From positions 186,001 to 250,000 of the forward strand of contig NZ_FOFM01000002.1 of assembly GCF_900110875.1 (NCBI RefSeq): a DNA stretch of 64,000 nt, in the 5' to 3' direction. The notes below the pieces were generated by a model. That model had not been told where the DNA came from, made no database searches, and saw only the letters and a program-made list of their open reading frames with translations. This document shows, piece by piece, positions 18,481 to 26,491 of this stretch. Position 1 is the first letter of the stretch. The number at the start of each line of letters is the position of its first letter. Both the position numbers and the translations under genes were made by a program. Source of the stretch: Pseudovibrio axinellae. Lineage in GTDB: Bacteria; Pseudomonadota; Alphaproteobacteria; Rhizobiales; Stappiaceae.

Positions 18481-18514
18481 AAAAAGAAGCCTCCTTTAAG
18501 GCAAAGGCGGCTTT
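18481..18514 (-). terminator. Intrinsic terminator after plsC
   Basis: Read on the minus strand: AAGCC-G-CCTTT, loop GCCTT, AAAGG-A-GGCTT, then CTTTTTTG. A 10-bp stem with one internal G-A mismatch and a six-T run, 36 nt beyond the plsC stop. It insulates plsC from the LexA-box gene. Confidence 0.8.
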
Positions 18515-18549
18515 CTTTCCTCTAAACAACTGATTTCCACGCAAAATCT

Positions 18550-19329
18550 TTATTTTTTCTTATTTTCTGCCTGTAGTGCACGGGCTTCTTTGATGATTAT
18601 GTTATCTGGCGTGGCTTTTTCAGCCTCATCAAGCAAGCGATCAGATGCCGTTTCAATCCGACCTTGGAGCAACTTGAAGAATTCCTCCGGCGGCAAACCC
18701 GGCTGAATTGGCTCAAGGAACTCTGCTGTCGCCGTACCTGGAAAACGGAAGAAACGACGCCGCGGCCAATAAACACCAGAGTTGATCGCGACTGGCACCA
18801 CCGGACAATTCAGTGTCTTGTACAGGTGCACAATACCATACTTGTATTGCGGCTCAGCTCCAGCTGGACGGCGCGTGCCCTCTGGGTAGATGATGATATT
18901 GCGCCCCTCGGCAATCGCCTCAGCTGCTTTACGGGACATCTCCGTGAGCGCTTTACTCTTCCTACCCCGATCGACAGGAATCTGACGAAACTTCATGAGG
19001 TACCAGCCAAAGAAAGGAACCCAGCGCAGCTCCTTTTTAAGAATATATGTCGGCTGGTGACAGTATTCTGCCAGTGCAAAGGTTTCCCATGCGGACTGGT
19101 GTTTGGATACGATGATACAGCCCGTATCAGGGATATTCTCCAGGCCCCTAACTTCAGACTTCAAGCCCGCAACCCAATGCAACAGAAATTTCTCGGTACG
19201 GCTCCAAAATGAGAGAAGCCACCAGCACCACTTTGTTGGCAACAGAAAGAGAAACAGGCACGCCAGCATAATAATCAAAGTGCTGAGGTAAAAAAGAACG
19301 TTGAAGAGGATGGAACGCAGAACGATCAT
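18550..19329 (-). CDS. plsC: 1-acyl-sn-glycerol-3-phosphate acyltransferase (PlsC)
   Basis: A 259-residue membrane acyltransferase making phosphatidic acid from lysophosphatidate. An N-terminal membrane segment (about 8-36) is followed by the acyltransferase blocks: VSKHQSAWETF (HxxxxD-like block, here HQSAWE), WVPFFGWYLM, IPVDRGR, and IIYPEGTRRPAGAEPQYKYG with the EGTR substrate motif, then VPVAINSGVYW. The first block has Glu instead of the usual Asp (H-x4-E), a known variant among close relatives. AAGG precedes the ATG. YdcF lies 64 bp upstream on the same strand. Confidence 0.9.
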   Translation of the reverse strand: MIVLRSILFNVLFYLSTLIIMLACLFLFLLPTKWCWWLLSFWSRTEKFLLHWVAGLKSEVRGLENIPDTGCIIVSKHQSAWETFALAEYCHQPTYILKKELRWVPFFGWYLMKFRQIPVDRGRKSKALTEMSRKAAEAIAEGRNIIIYPEGTRRPAGAEPQYKYGIVHLYKTLNCPVVPVAINSGVYWPRRRFFRFPGTATAEFLEPIQPGLPPEEFFKLLQGRIETASDRLLDEAEKATPDNIIIKEARALQAENKKK

Positions 19330-19393
19330 AGTACCTTCACAAACATATTCGAGTGGCCCAAGCCAATGCCAATTTAGAACTTACTTCGCGAAT

Positions 19394-20101
19394 CTAAGAG
19401 AGTCGGTTTACAGGAAACACGACATCCAGCTCAACCCGCAGTCGAACGAGGATATACTTCACATATTCGCGTAGGAGAAGCTTTGTTATCGAAGAACTTT
19501 CATACCACCGCTCTAAATCCAGCTCTCTGTGGTAGACAGGGCTCGGATAAAGGCTCGCATTTGGTAGGCGAACCTGCAATTCCGCCAAGGCTCTAGGCAT
19601 ATGATAAGCGCTAGTCACAACCAAAAGTGAATTAAATTGATTTTCTCGAACCCAGCTCGCTGTTTCCTCAGCGTTTCCGATCGTATTCTGTGCTTTTCTG
19701 TCCAAATCAACACAGCAATCAAACAACCACATCCGCTTGGAGTTCATGCGAGCGATCTGTTTTGCACTGGTTGACGGGTGTACACCGGAGATAAGAAGCC
19801 GCTTCGCGCTCCCAGTCTCCAGAAGGTCCAGACTTTGCGAAATCCGGTCGCGACCACCTGTCAGCACAACAATACCGTCTGCATGTTTGGGAACAACAGT
19901 TTGCACGGCAGGCTGCAACACTTCCACAAACCACAAGAACCCGCCGATAAAAGAAATCGCGCACACACAGCAAATGAGGAGAAAAAAGCGAACGGCTCCG
20001 CCGACAAACCAAGGCCAACCAGAACGTTTCTCAGAACCGATTGCAGCCGGACCTTGCTCCCCGGATTTTCTTATATTTGCCGCTGAATCGCGCGTATTCA
20101 A
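19394..20101 (-). CDS. YdcF/SanA-family (DUF218) membrane protein
   Basis: A 235-residue protein of the DUF218 family (ElyC/SanA/YdcF), implicated in envelope integrity in E. coli. One membrane anchor (about 38-60) precedes the domain with IVVLTGGRDRISQSLDLLETG, RLLISGVHPSTS, TIGNAEETASWV and LVVTSAYHMPRAL, the family signature including the conserved histidine. The start is a TTG at 20101, supported by GGGAG 6 nt upstream. It lies between ftsX and plsC on the same strand, so all these envelope genes may share transcription. Confidence 0.85.
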   Translation of the reverse strand: MNTRDSAANIRKSGEQGPAAIGSEKRSGWPWFVGGAVRFFLLICCVCAISFIGGFLWFVEVLQPAVQTVVPKHADGIVVLTGGRDRISQSLDLLETGSAKRLLISGVHPSTSAKQIARMNSKRMWLFDCCVDLDRKAQNTIGNAEETASWVRENQFNSLLVVTSAYHMPRALAELQVRLPNASLYPSPVYHRELDLERWYESSSITKLLLREYVKYILVRLRVELDVVFPVNRLS

Positions 20102-20203
20102 TGAATGCTCCCTGATACGGCTACTACAGTTATAGCCACAAACTTGAACAAGAATTTTCCTGACTACATATCAGAATTGGCAAAAATAGGAAGAATTCGG
20201 ACC

Positions 20204-21271
20204 TTAATCCATATTTCCCAAATGTCTGTGGACAGCCAGACGAGATGTGAGTGCAGTCAACACGGCGACCAGCACCACAACAGCAACAATACCAAGATAC
20301 CCGATTGCACTCACCTGCGCGGAGCCAAACAGCGCCTGCACCTGATTACCACTGACTGAGCTAATATCGCCGCCCCCAAAAAAGCCGATGATCAGAAAGC
20401 TGAGTGCAGCCATCATTCCACCAAAGATACCACCTTTTAGGCCCAGCCACAAAAAGTGTCGCTGAAACTCAGAAGCAATAAAACCAATCTCCGCGCCAAC
20501 GAAATGCAACACCTCAACAACATCCTTGTTGCCGGACATAGCAGCTTGCGTTGCGAAAATAACTGAGAGCACCATAGAAAACAGAACAAGCACCAATATA
20601 CCGAAACCAGCCAGCACGGCCGTATTTGCCATTGCTGAAAGCTGGCGGTTCCAAACCCGGTGGTCATCAACCGATGCCGCGCGAATATCCTGCTCAATCT
20701 GGTTTTTCATTGCCGGTAGATCCAGCAATTCAGGGTCACTGATCTCCACCAGCACCAAACGCGGAATCGGAAGCTCTTCCAGCTCCAACCCCTCACCCAG
20801 CCAGGGCTGAAGCAGGCCTTTGGTTTCCTCATCAGAAAGCGCACGCGCATCCCCAACTCCAGGGAACTCGCGCACCAACGCAAGAGTACGGTCAATCTCA
20901 AGCAGCATATTGACGCCATCTGCTGGTCGGATCTGCACCGTCACCTCACGTACAAGATCGTTGGTCCAGTCATTGGCTGCGTCATTGACAATTGCAACGA
21001 AACCCACGGTCAGGCAGGCAAGGAAGCTCATGATCGCCACAACAAGCATCAAAGCTTGTCCCGAAATAGCTTGAGGTGGAACAATTGGAGCTGTTTTTTC
21101 TCTAAGGCTAAATCTCAGATTAGAAGATTTCGGGCGCGTAGCTTTTTTGACCGGGCGCTTTGCCTTCTTCTTAGGCGTCGCCGCTCTGGCCCCATCCGGC
21201 CTTCTCGCCTTAACTGTCGCACGCTTTGCGCCGGTCATGGGCGGATCTCTTCTTTGCTGAGTATCAGACAT
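20204..21271 (-). CDS. ftsX: Cell-division ABC transporter permease FtsX
   Basis: FtsX is the membrane partner of FtsE; the pair activates septal peptidoglycan hydrolases. The 355-residue protein has a very basic N-terminal tail (about 15-60, rich in Lys/Arg/Ala), a first membrane segment (about 75-98), an extracytoplasmic domain, and three C-terminal segments with the FtsX permease fold (TAVLAGFGILVLVLFSMV, VEVLHFVGAEIGFIASEFQ, LKGGIFGGMM). I start at ATG 21271, which overlaps the end of ftsE by 8 nt, a usual coupling; a longer frame would run deep into ftsE. Confidence 0.93.
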   Translation of the reverse strand: MSDTQQRRDPPMTGAKRATVKARRPDGARAATPKKKAKRPVKKATRPKSSNLRFSLREKTAPIVPPQAISGQALMLVVAIMSFLACLTVGFVAIVNDAANDWTNDLVREVTVQIRPADGVNMLLEIDRTLALVREFPGVGDARALSDEETKGLLQPWLGEGLELEELPIPRLVLVEISDPELLDLPAMKNQIEQDIRAASVDDHRVWNRQLSAMANTAVLAGFGILVLVLFSMVLSVIFATQAAMSGNKDVVEVLHFVGAEIGFIASEFQRHFLWLGLKGGIFGGMMAALSFLIIGFFGGGDISSVSGNQVQALFGSAQVSAIGYLGIVAVVVLVAVLTALTSRLAVHRHLGNMD

Positions 21272-21923
21272 GAACAGCCAGCCGCCCGTCGTTGAGAATA
21301 AGATGTCGAGCTTCAATCTGCTCTAGCAAATGAAAATCGTGCGTTGCGATGACCACGGAAGTTCCAAGCCTGTTCAACTCAATAAAGAGTCGTAACAGCC
21401 GGCGTGCAAGAGGAGGGTCAACGTTACCCGTTGGCTCATCTGCCAACAGCACCTCAGGCCGCGTAATCAAAGCGCGCGCGATGGCTGCGCGCTGCTTTTC
21501 GCCCCCTGATAGAACCGGCGGCAACACATGCATGCGGTCGCCAAGCCCGACCCACTTCAACAAATCGATTACATCTGGACGATATTCGGATTCAGATTTC
21601 CCTGCGACACGGTGCGGTAAGGCAACGTTTTCGTAAGTCGTTAAATGGTCCAGCAAACGAAAATCTTGAAAAACAACGCCAATTCGGCGGCGCATAGAAG
21701 GCAACTCTGCCTTCGCTAACTTGGTGGTATCTTTACCAAAAACTGAGATCAGTCCACGTGTGGGGCGCATAGAGAGAAACAACAAACGCAAAAGACTCGT
21801 TTTCCCCGCGCCCGAAGGGCCAGTGAGAAACTGAAAAGACTGCGGCTCAATGGAAAAGGTCAAATCCCGAAGGACTTCAGGGCCCATTCCATACCGAAGC
21901 CCCACATTCTCAAAGCGTATCAC
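21264..21923 (-). CDS. ftsE: Cell-division ATP-binding protein FtsE
   Basis: A 219-residue ABC ATPase. Walker A is GPSGAGKTS (about 36-44), the Q-loop is VFQDFRLLDHLTTYENVALP, the signature is LSGGEKQRAAIARAL and Walker B is VLLADEPTGNVDP with the H-loop IATHDFHLLE. The residues after the Q-loop, FRLLDHLT, are characteristic of FtsE. It is the first gene of the ftsEX pair and is divergent from the zinc-ribbon gene across a 424-bp region that contains a CtrA-type box. Confidence 0.95.
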   Translation of the reverse strand: MIRFENVGLRYGMGPEVLRDLTFSIEPQSFQFLTGPSGAGKTSLLRLLFLSMRPTRGLISVFGKDTTKLAKAELPSMRRRIGVVFQDFRLLDHLTTYENVALPHRVAGKSESEYRPDVIDLLKWVGLGDRMHVLPPVLSGGEKQRAAIARALITRPEVLLADEPTGNVDPPLARRLLRLFIELNRLGTSVVIATHDFHLLEQIEARHLILNDGRLAVHV

Positions 21924-22347
21924 CGAAAATTCCCCTAGCAGACGTATGGTTTTGCCCTATCAGCAGAATGAGGCCAAACTCGTTCAAATTACTCTAAAAA
22001 ATAATCATCTCGTGTTCAATTTAGTTCGACACTTACCCCGGCAAATTTATGCGAGCCTGTTCCTTTAGACATCCAAATAACAAATTAACACTTCATTAAG
22101 AAAATAAATGCCCTCATAGCTTTGGGAAACTCAATTTCAGGGACTTAATCTGACATGAAACCCCTGCATTTAGGCTGGTCAAAGCCTTAGGTTTTGGCTA
22201 CTTGTGCGTATTGTGCATATTTGGTGGCTCTGAGGCGTATTTTTAAAAAGAACCTTTGGTTTTTTAAGCTAGAAACACGCGAAAATGAAGGATTAAAGCA
22301 GTTTACCTGAGGTTATTTGACGGCAAACTTCTTTTGGATCGCACTCG
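21924..22347. other. 424-bp divergent intergenic region ftsE / zinc-ribbon gene
   Basis: The region is AT-rich, has no credible coding frame, and carries the CtrA-type site at 22085-22099. Promoters for ftsE and for the zinc-ribbon gene must both lie here; I could not assign -35/-10 pairs with confidence. Confidence 0.6.
22085..22099. promoter_or_regulatory. CtrA-type binding site TTAA-N7-TTAA
   Basis: TTAA-CACTTCA-TTAA is an exact match to the full CtrA consensus TTAA-N7-TTAA known from Caulobacter and related Alphaproteobacteria. It lies 162 bp from ftsE and 249 bp from the zinc-ribbon gene. CtrA control of division and polarity genes fits the neighbours (ftsEX, ZitP-like, CpdR), but binding is inferred. 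Confidence 0.55.
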
Positions 22348-23313
22348 ATGAAAATTATCTGCCCACAATGTAATACTGCCTATAAAATTCCCGCCGATAA
22401 AGTTGGCGAAACCGGTCGCAAGGTGAAGTGCGCAAGCTGCAATCACATTTGGCAGGTTGCGTCCAAGGTAGAAGACGAGTGGGCTATCGAGCTCAATGGA
22501 AATACCGAAGTACACAACAATTCAACACCAATTAACGAACGCGCAGAGCCGTTTTTCTCTCAAGGCTTTGACGAAAGTGCCTTAGCTGGAGCAAATAAAC
22601 GAGCCTCTCGCCATGTCGCCTTTTCTGATGACGACCTTGGCATCGGCTCTAAAGAAGTGTCTTCAGATTCAATCAGTTCTAAGGATAAGCCAACTGGCCC
22701 ACAATCCTCTGGTCCTGGCGATGAGCCCAATGAAACTCCGCAGGATTCGACCAGTGCAGATGAGGAACCCTCAAAGGAAAAAAACCAATCTGAGGGCACC
22801 CCACAAAAGCCTAGGGCACGAACTGGAAAAAAAACCAAGTCAGCGCGCAAATCAGGTGCTATAAGCGCGAAAGGCCTGCTGGGAGCAAGTCTTCTTACTA
22901 TGTCACTCGCACTCTGTTTTACAGCTGTGCAATATCGTGAATCATTAGTAAGAGCCTTCCCCGATTTGGCTGGTCTTTACCAGTTGGCTGGTATGACCGT
23001 AAATCTGCGTGGTCTTGTTTTTAAAGATCTGAGAACCTTCCGTGAGGTTGACGATGGTTCCCTAATACTCGTTGTAGAAGGGGCTGTAGAAAACATCACT
23101 GGAAGTGAGACGTATATTCCAGCCATCAAGCTGGCGCTGCGCTCTCAAGACACACAAGAGATACATTCCTGGATTGTGGAACCGCAACAAGAGCGGCTTG
23201 CACCAGGAGACAGAACACGGTTCAGAACTCGGCTCGACAATCCACCAGAGCGAGCCGCCGACATTCAATTGCGCTTTATAGAGCGCCAGAAAAAAAGAGC
23301 GAGCATTAGATGA
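22348..23313 (+). CDS. MJ0042-type zinc-ribbon membrane protein (ZitP-like)
   Basis: A 321-residue protein with an N-terminal zinc ribbon: CPQCNTAYKIPADKVGETG then CASCNHIWQV give four cysteines in two CxxC pairs. A long disordered acidic/Lys-rich linker (about 50-175) leads to one membrane segment (about 180-198) and a C-terminal DUF3426-like periplasmic domain (LILVVEGAVENITG, PAIKLALRSQD). The layout resembles Caulobacter ZitP, a polarity factor that works with PopZ; orthology is likely but not proven. The ATG at 22348 gives the ribbon at residue 5. It overlaps hpt by 4 bp (ATGA). Confidence 0.82.
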   Translation: MKIICPQCNTAYKIPADKVGETGRKVKCASCNHIWQVASKVEDEWAIELNGNTEVHNNSTPINERAEPFFSQGFDESALAGANKRASRHVAFSDDDLGIGSKEVSSDSISSKDKPTGPQSSGPGDEPNETPQDSTSADEEPSKEKNQSEGTPQKPRARTGKKTKSARKSGAISAKGLLGASLLTMSLALCFTAVQYRESLVRAFPDLAGLYQLAGMTVNLRGLVFKDLRTFREVDDGSLILVVEGAVENITGSETYIPAIKLALRSQDTQEIHSWIVEPQQERLAPGDRTRFRTRLDNPPERAADIQLRFIERQKKRASIR

Positions 23314-23855
23314 CCGGTAATCCGGAAATCCGCGTGCTGTTTGATGAAGAAGCAATTGCGACGCGTGTAGACGCCATTGCAACTGCTATCGCGCAGGACA
23401 ATCCTCACAACCTACTTGTTATAGCAGTGCTGAAAGGAAGTTTTATTTTTGCAGCCGACCTTGCCCGTGCATTGCATAAAGCAGGTTCCGCTCCGGAAAT
23501 GGAATTTTTACACCTTTCGAGTTATGGAAGTGGAACGGTATCGTCTGGAGAGATCAAAGTACTCCGCGATGTCGAAAGCGATGTGTCTGGAAGAGACGTC
23601 ATTTTGGTAGATGACATTCTCGAATCTGGCCGCACTCTAAAGTTTGCACGCGACATGATCGCCGCACGTGGAGCCAAGTCTGTCCGGATCGCTGCACTTC
23701 TGGACAAACCGAACCACAGGAAAGCTGACGTTAAATCGGATTACACGGGCTTCAATTGTCCTGATAAATTCGTTGTCGGTTACGGTATGGACATGGGGCA
23801 TGCATGGAGACAGTTACCTTTCATCGGCTATGTGCCGCAGGAAGGTGACGACTAA
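23310..23855 (+). CDS. hpt: Hypoxanthine phosphoribosyltransferase
   Basis: A 181-residue purine-salvage enzyme that converts hypoxanthine (and often guanine) plus PRPP into IMP/GMP. The type-I PRTase PRPP motif is VILVDDILESGRTL; LLVIAVLKGSFIFAADL holds the flexible-loop Lys-Gly pair; LDKPNHRK and FVVGYGMDM form the hood that grips the purine. The start overlaps the upstream stop (ATGA), so translation is coupled to the zinc-ribbon gene; cpdR follows 14 bp later. Confidence 0.93.
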   Translation: MTGNPEIRVLFDEEAIATRVDAIATAIAQDNPHNLLVIAVLKGSFIFAADLARALHKAGSAPEMEFLHLSSYGSGTVSSGEIKVLRDVESDVSGRDVILVDDILESGRTLKFARDMIAARGAKSVRIAALLDKPNHRKADVKSDYTGFNCPDKFVVGYGMDMGHAWRQLPFIGYVPQEGDD

Positions 23856-23869
23856 CGAGGGGGGCTAAA

Positions 23870-24262
23870 ATGGCTCACATACTCCTGACGGAAGACGATG
23901 ATGCAGTCCGCGCCTTTGTAAAACGCGCATTGGAGCTGGACGGGCACAAAGTAACCGCTGTGGAAGATGGCGCCGAAGCCGCTCTTGTTTTGCTGCAACA
24001 GCAAGGTAAGTTCGACCTTCTTCTCTCCGACATTAGAATGCCGGAAATGGACGGGATCGAACTTGCAATGCAAAGTAGCCAACGTTACCCCGGCCTGCCG
24101 ATCCTTCTGATGACTGGTTATGCTGATCAGCGTGAACGCTCTGAAGAAGTCGGCAAATGCGTGAAAGACGTTCTGACGAAACCATTTTCATTGGTTGAAA
24201 TCCGCAAGGCAGTTTCAGTTGCCCTTGCTGATGAAAGCTCAGAACAAACCGCCGTCGCATAA
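23870..24262 (+). CDS. cpdR: Single-domain response regulator CpdR
   Basis: A 130-residue receiver domain with no output domain. Asp9/Asp10 form the acidic pocket, Asp54 (LLSDIRMPEMDG) is the phosphoacceptor, the switch Thr is in LLMTGYAD and Lys in LTKPFS. Single-domain receivers beside hpt in Rhizobiales are CpdR, which primes ClpXP for degradation of CtrA and other cell-cycle proteins when unphosphorylated. The identification as CpdR rests on this context and overall resemblance; other stand-alone receivers cannot be excluded. The ribosome-binding site is GGGGG 9 nt before the ATG. Confidence 0.8.
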   Translation: MAHILLTEDDDAVRAFVKRALELDGHKVTAVEDGAEAALVLLQQQGKFDLLLSDIRMPEMDGIELAMQSSQRYPGLPILLMTGYADQRERSEEVGKCVKDVLTKPFSLVEIRKAVSVALADESSEQTAVA

Positions 24263-24290
24263 CAGCCCGGAACACTTCCAAGAATTTTGA

Positions 24291-24320
24291 ACGCGATCAC
24301 TCCCTGAGCGATCGCGTTTT
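24291..24320 (+). terminator. Intrinsic terminator after cpdR
   Basis: ACGCGATC, 11-nt loop, GATCGCGT, then TTTT gcatt. The 8-bp stem is perfect and lies 28 nt after the cpdR stop, between convergent cpdR and the LysR gene. The T-run is short. Confidence 0.7.
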
Positions 24321-24379
24321 GCATTGACACAAACCCCTCAAAAACACGCGTTCTTAGCGCCTCAAAAACGTCAATGAAA

Positions 24380-25285
24380 TCAGACCAGCTCTTTAATTTG
24401 AAATGCAGACGCCAGCACTATTGAAACAAAAGCCTTCGCTGTTTGGCTTCCATCATCGGCCAGATAGACATTCGTCTCGGGCAACGCAGGAAGGCCATAG
24501 TCTGCTGGCACTTCGACCAACTCCTGACTAACAAGCGATCTCGGCAACGCTGCAATGGCCAGATCCCCTCGCAATGCCGCAACCTGCCCCATCGAAGTAT
24601 CGCTGGAATAGGCAATCCGATAGTCACGCTCTGCAGTTTGCAGCGCCGATAAAGCTGCCTCTCGCCATGCACAGCCAACTTCGGAGATCGCCAGCGGCAA
24701 CGGTTCGCGTTCAACGGCACGCCCACCCTTCCTCATCAGCCACATAAGCGGCTCAGAATACAACCGATGAACTTGAAAATCGGGTTCAGTTGCTTCATTG
24801 AAAAGCGCAAGATTGGCCTCTCCGGCATCAAGCAAACTTTGCACGGCATGACTGGTATCTAAGCGAACATCGACAATGATACCCGGGTGGGTTTCTGATA
24901 GCCCTCGCAAAAGACCGGGAACCAGCGAAACACCAAGATCATGCGGTGCCGCCAAACGCAAGTGACCAGTAAGCGCAGAGCCTTTAAAGGCCGCGATAAC
25001 CTCATCGTTGAGCCCTAACATTTTACGCGCAAAGCTTAGCAGGATCTCGCCGTCTTCAGTCAAACGAACATGACGAGCGTCTCTGGACATCAGCTTAGCG
25101 TTAAGCAGCTCTTCCAATTTCGTAATCTGAAGACTTACAGCAGATGGAGACCGGTGCACGCGGGTCGCAGCGCGCCGGAACGTGCCAGTTTCACAAATCG
25201 CAACGAAAGTCCGCAGGGCATCCAGATTGAGCGTCCGGCTTGCCCGCACCAAATTCTGCTCCAATGTTGAGAATACCTGATCCAT
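24380..25285 (-). CDS. LysR-family transcriptional regulator
   Basis: A 301-residue LysR-type regulator. The winged-helix DNA-binding domain (about 18-80) includes LDALRTFVAICETGTFRRAATRVHRSPSAVSLQITKLEELL; a periplasmic-binding-like effector domain follows. It is divergent from an EamA transporter with 69 bp between starts, the usual arrangement for a LysR protein controlling its neighbour. The inducer is unknown. Confidence 0.9.
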   Translation of the reverse strand: MDQVFSTLEQNLVRASRTLNLDALRTFVAICETGTFRRAATRVHRSPSAVSLQITKLEELLNAKLMSRDARHVRLTEDGEILLSFARKMLGLNDEVIAAFKGSALTGHLRLAAPHDLGVSLVPGLLRGLSETHPGIIVDVRLDTSHAVQSLLDAGEANLALFNEATEPDFQVHRLYSEPLMWLMRKGGRAVEREPLPLAISEVGCAWREAALSALQTAERDYRIAYSSDTSMGQVAALRGDLAIAALPRSLVSQELVEVPADYGLPALPETNVYLADDGSQTAKAFVSIVLASAFQIKELV

Positions 25286-25354
25286 AAGTTCGGAACCTAC
25301 CGTTTTTCTAAACCTGGGTCAAAGCCTATACTCCCACGAGACAGGGAGAGCCGG

Positions 25355-26491
25355 ATGACCACTCACCACAACAACTACATTCAAGGTACCTTTTGGGCAC
25401 TCACCGCCGTCCTTATATGGGCCGGATCTCTGGTCCTGATGCGGCTTGGGGTGACAACGAGCTTGAATGCTTACGACCTCACCGCACTGCGCTTTGGCAC
25501 AGCGGCAATGCTTCTTATACCTGTCATACTCAAGCATGGCTTTGCGTATGACAGGCTGAAGCTGCGGGGCATCGTTTTGATAGTCACCTGCTTTGGCGCA
25601 CCCTATATTTTGTTAATATCCTTCGCCTTAACCACCGCATCAGCCACCGCTGGGGGCGCAATAAACCCCGGCTTCATGGCCGTCATCACAGTCTTTCTGG
25701 CACCGCAAGCCTTTAAGACGAGGATAGGTCGGGCACAGCTCCTCGGGATTGGGCTTATCCTCATGGGCGTGCTTTTTACGATAAGGCATGAGGAAAGTGG
25801 TCTTCCAATCGGCCCTGCTCTTTTCGTCCTGACGGGCAGCCTATGGGCACTTTATGGACTAACCGTCCGCAAAGCCAAAATCCTGGCACTCCACGCAACC
25901 GCTATCGTTGCTGTTGGGTCTGCGCTTTTTTACCTCCCGCTCTACATTATCGCTCTACCCAAGCAAATCTCCACTGCATCCGCGCGGGACATCCTCTTAC
26001 AGCTGGGGTTTCAGGGCGTATTGGTCAGCGTCGTCGCGGTGTATTCCTTCAATCGCTCTGCCGAACTTTTGGGGCCGGTGATGGGCGCAACGCTTCCAGC
26101 CCTCATTCCAATTGCCACACTGGGAATTGGAGCAGTGGTTTTGCACGAACCTGCAGGCACGGGTGAAATCACAGTCGCAACAACCATTGGCTTAGGTGTC
26201 GCCCTGATCCTCATCGGTCGCAAACCCAAATTCAAAGAAAAAGCGATTTTGCAGGAGGCGCAGCCTCCACTAAAGGCGAGCTCACCGAAGCGTAGCCAAC
26301 TCAATAGCGCTTCATCAGCCGCTCTAAATATTCCAGCTCCAGCTGTGGCCGCTCGGGATCAGAAAGGCGGCGGCGGAGTTCTTCAAGGATGCGCCGCGCC
26401 CGCTGAACCTCTATCTCGTCGGGAACCTTCACCTGACTGCCAAACTCAGGCCCCTCAACACGGCGCATCCGACCCAGCGGGTCTTCATTGA
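25355..26491 (+). CDS. EamA/DMT-family transporter with run-on C-terminus
   Basis: A 378-residue drug/metabolite transporter. Ten membrane helices in two EamA repeats fill residues about 10-290 (FWALTAVLIWAGSLVLMRLG starts the first). The family is normally about 290-310 residues long. Here the frame continues for some 80 residues of Ala/Pro/Ser-rich, unstructured sequence and overlaps the 3' end of the convergent TIGR02302 gene by 191 bp. A hairpin GGAGGC-GCA-GCCTCC at 26254-26268 marks where the ancestral gene probably ended. The transported substrate is unknown; LysR next door probably regulates it. Confidence 0.85.
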   Translation: MTTHHNNYIQGTFWALTAVLIWAGSLVLMRLGVTTSLNAYDLTALRFGTAAMLLIPVILKHGFAYDRLKLRGIVLIVTCFGAPYILLISFALTTASATAGGAINPGFMAVITVFLAPQAFKTRIGRAQLLGIGLILMGVLFTIRHEESGLPIGPALFVLTGSLWALYGLTVRKAKILALHATAIVAVGSALFYLPLYIIALPKQISTASARDILLQLGFQGVLVSVVAVYSFNRSAELLGPVMGATLPALIPIATLGIGAVVLHEPAGTGEITVATTIGLGVALILIGRKPKFKEKAILQEAQPPLKASSPKRSQLNSASSAALNIPAPAVAARDQKGGGGVLQGCAAPAEPLSRREPSPDCQTQAPQHGASDPAGLH

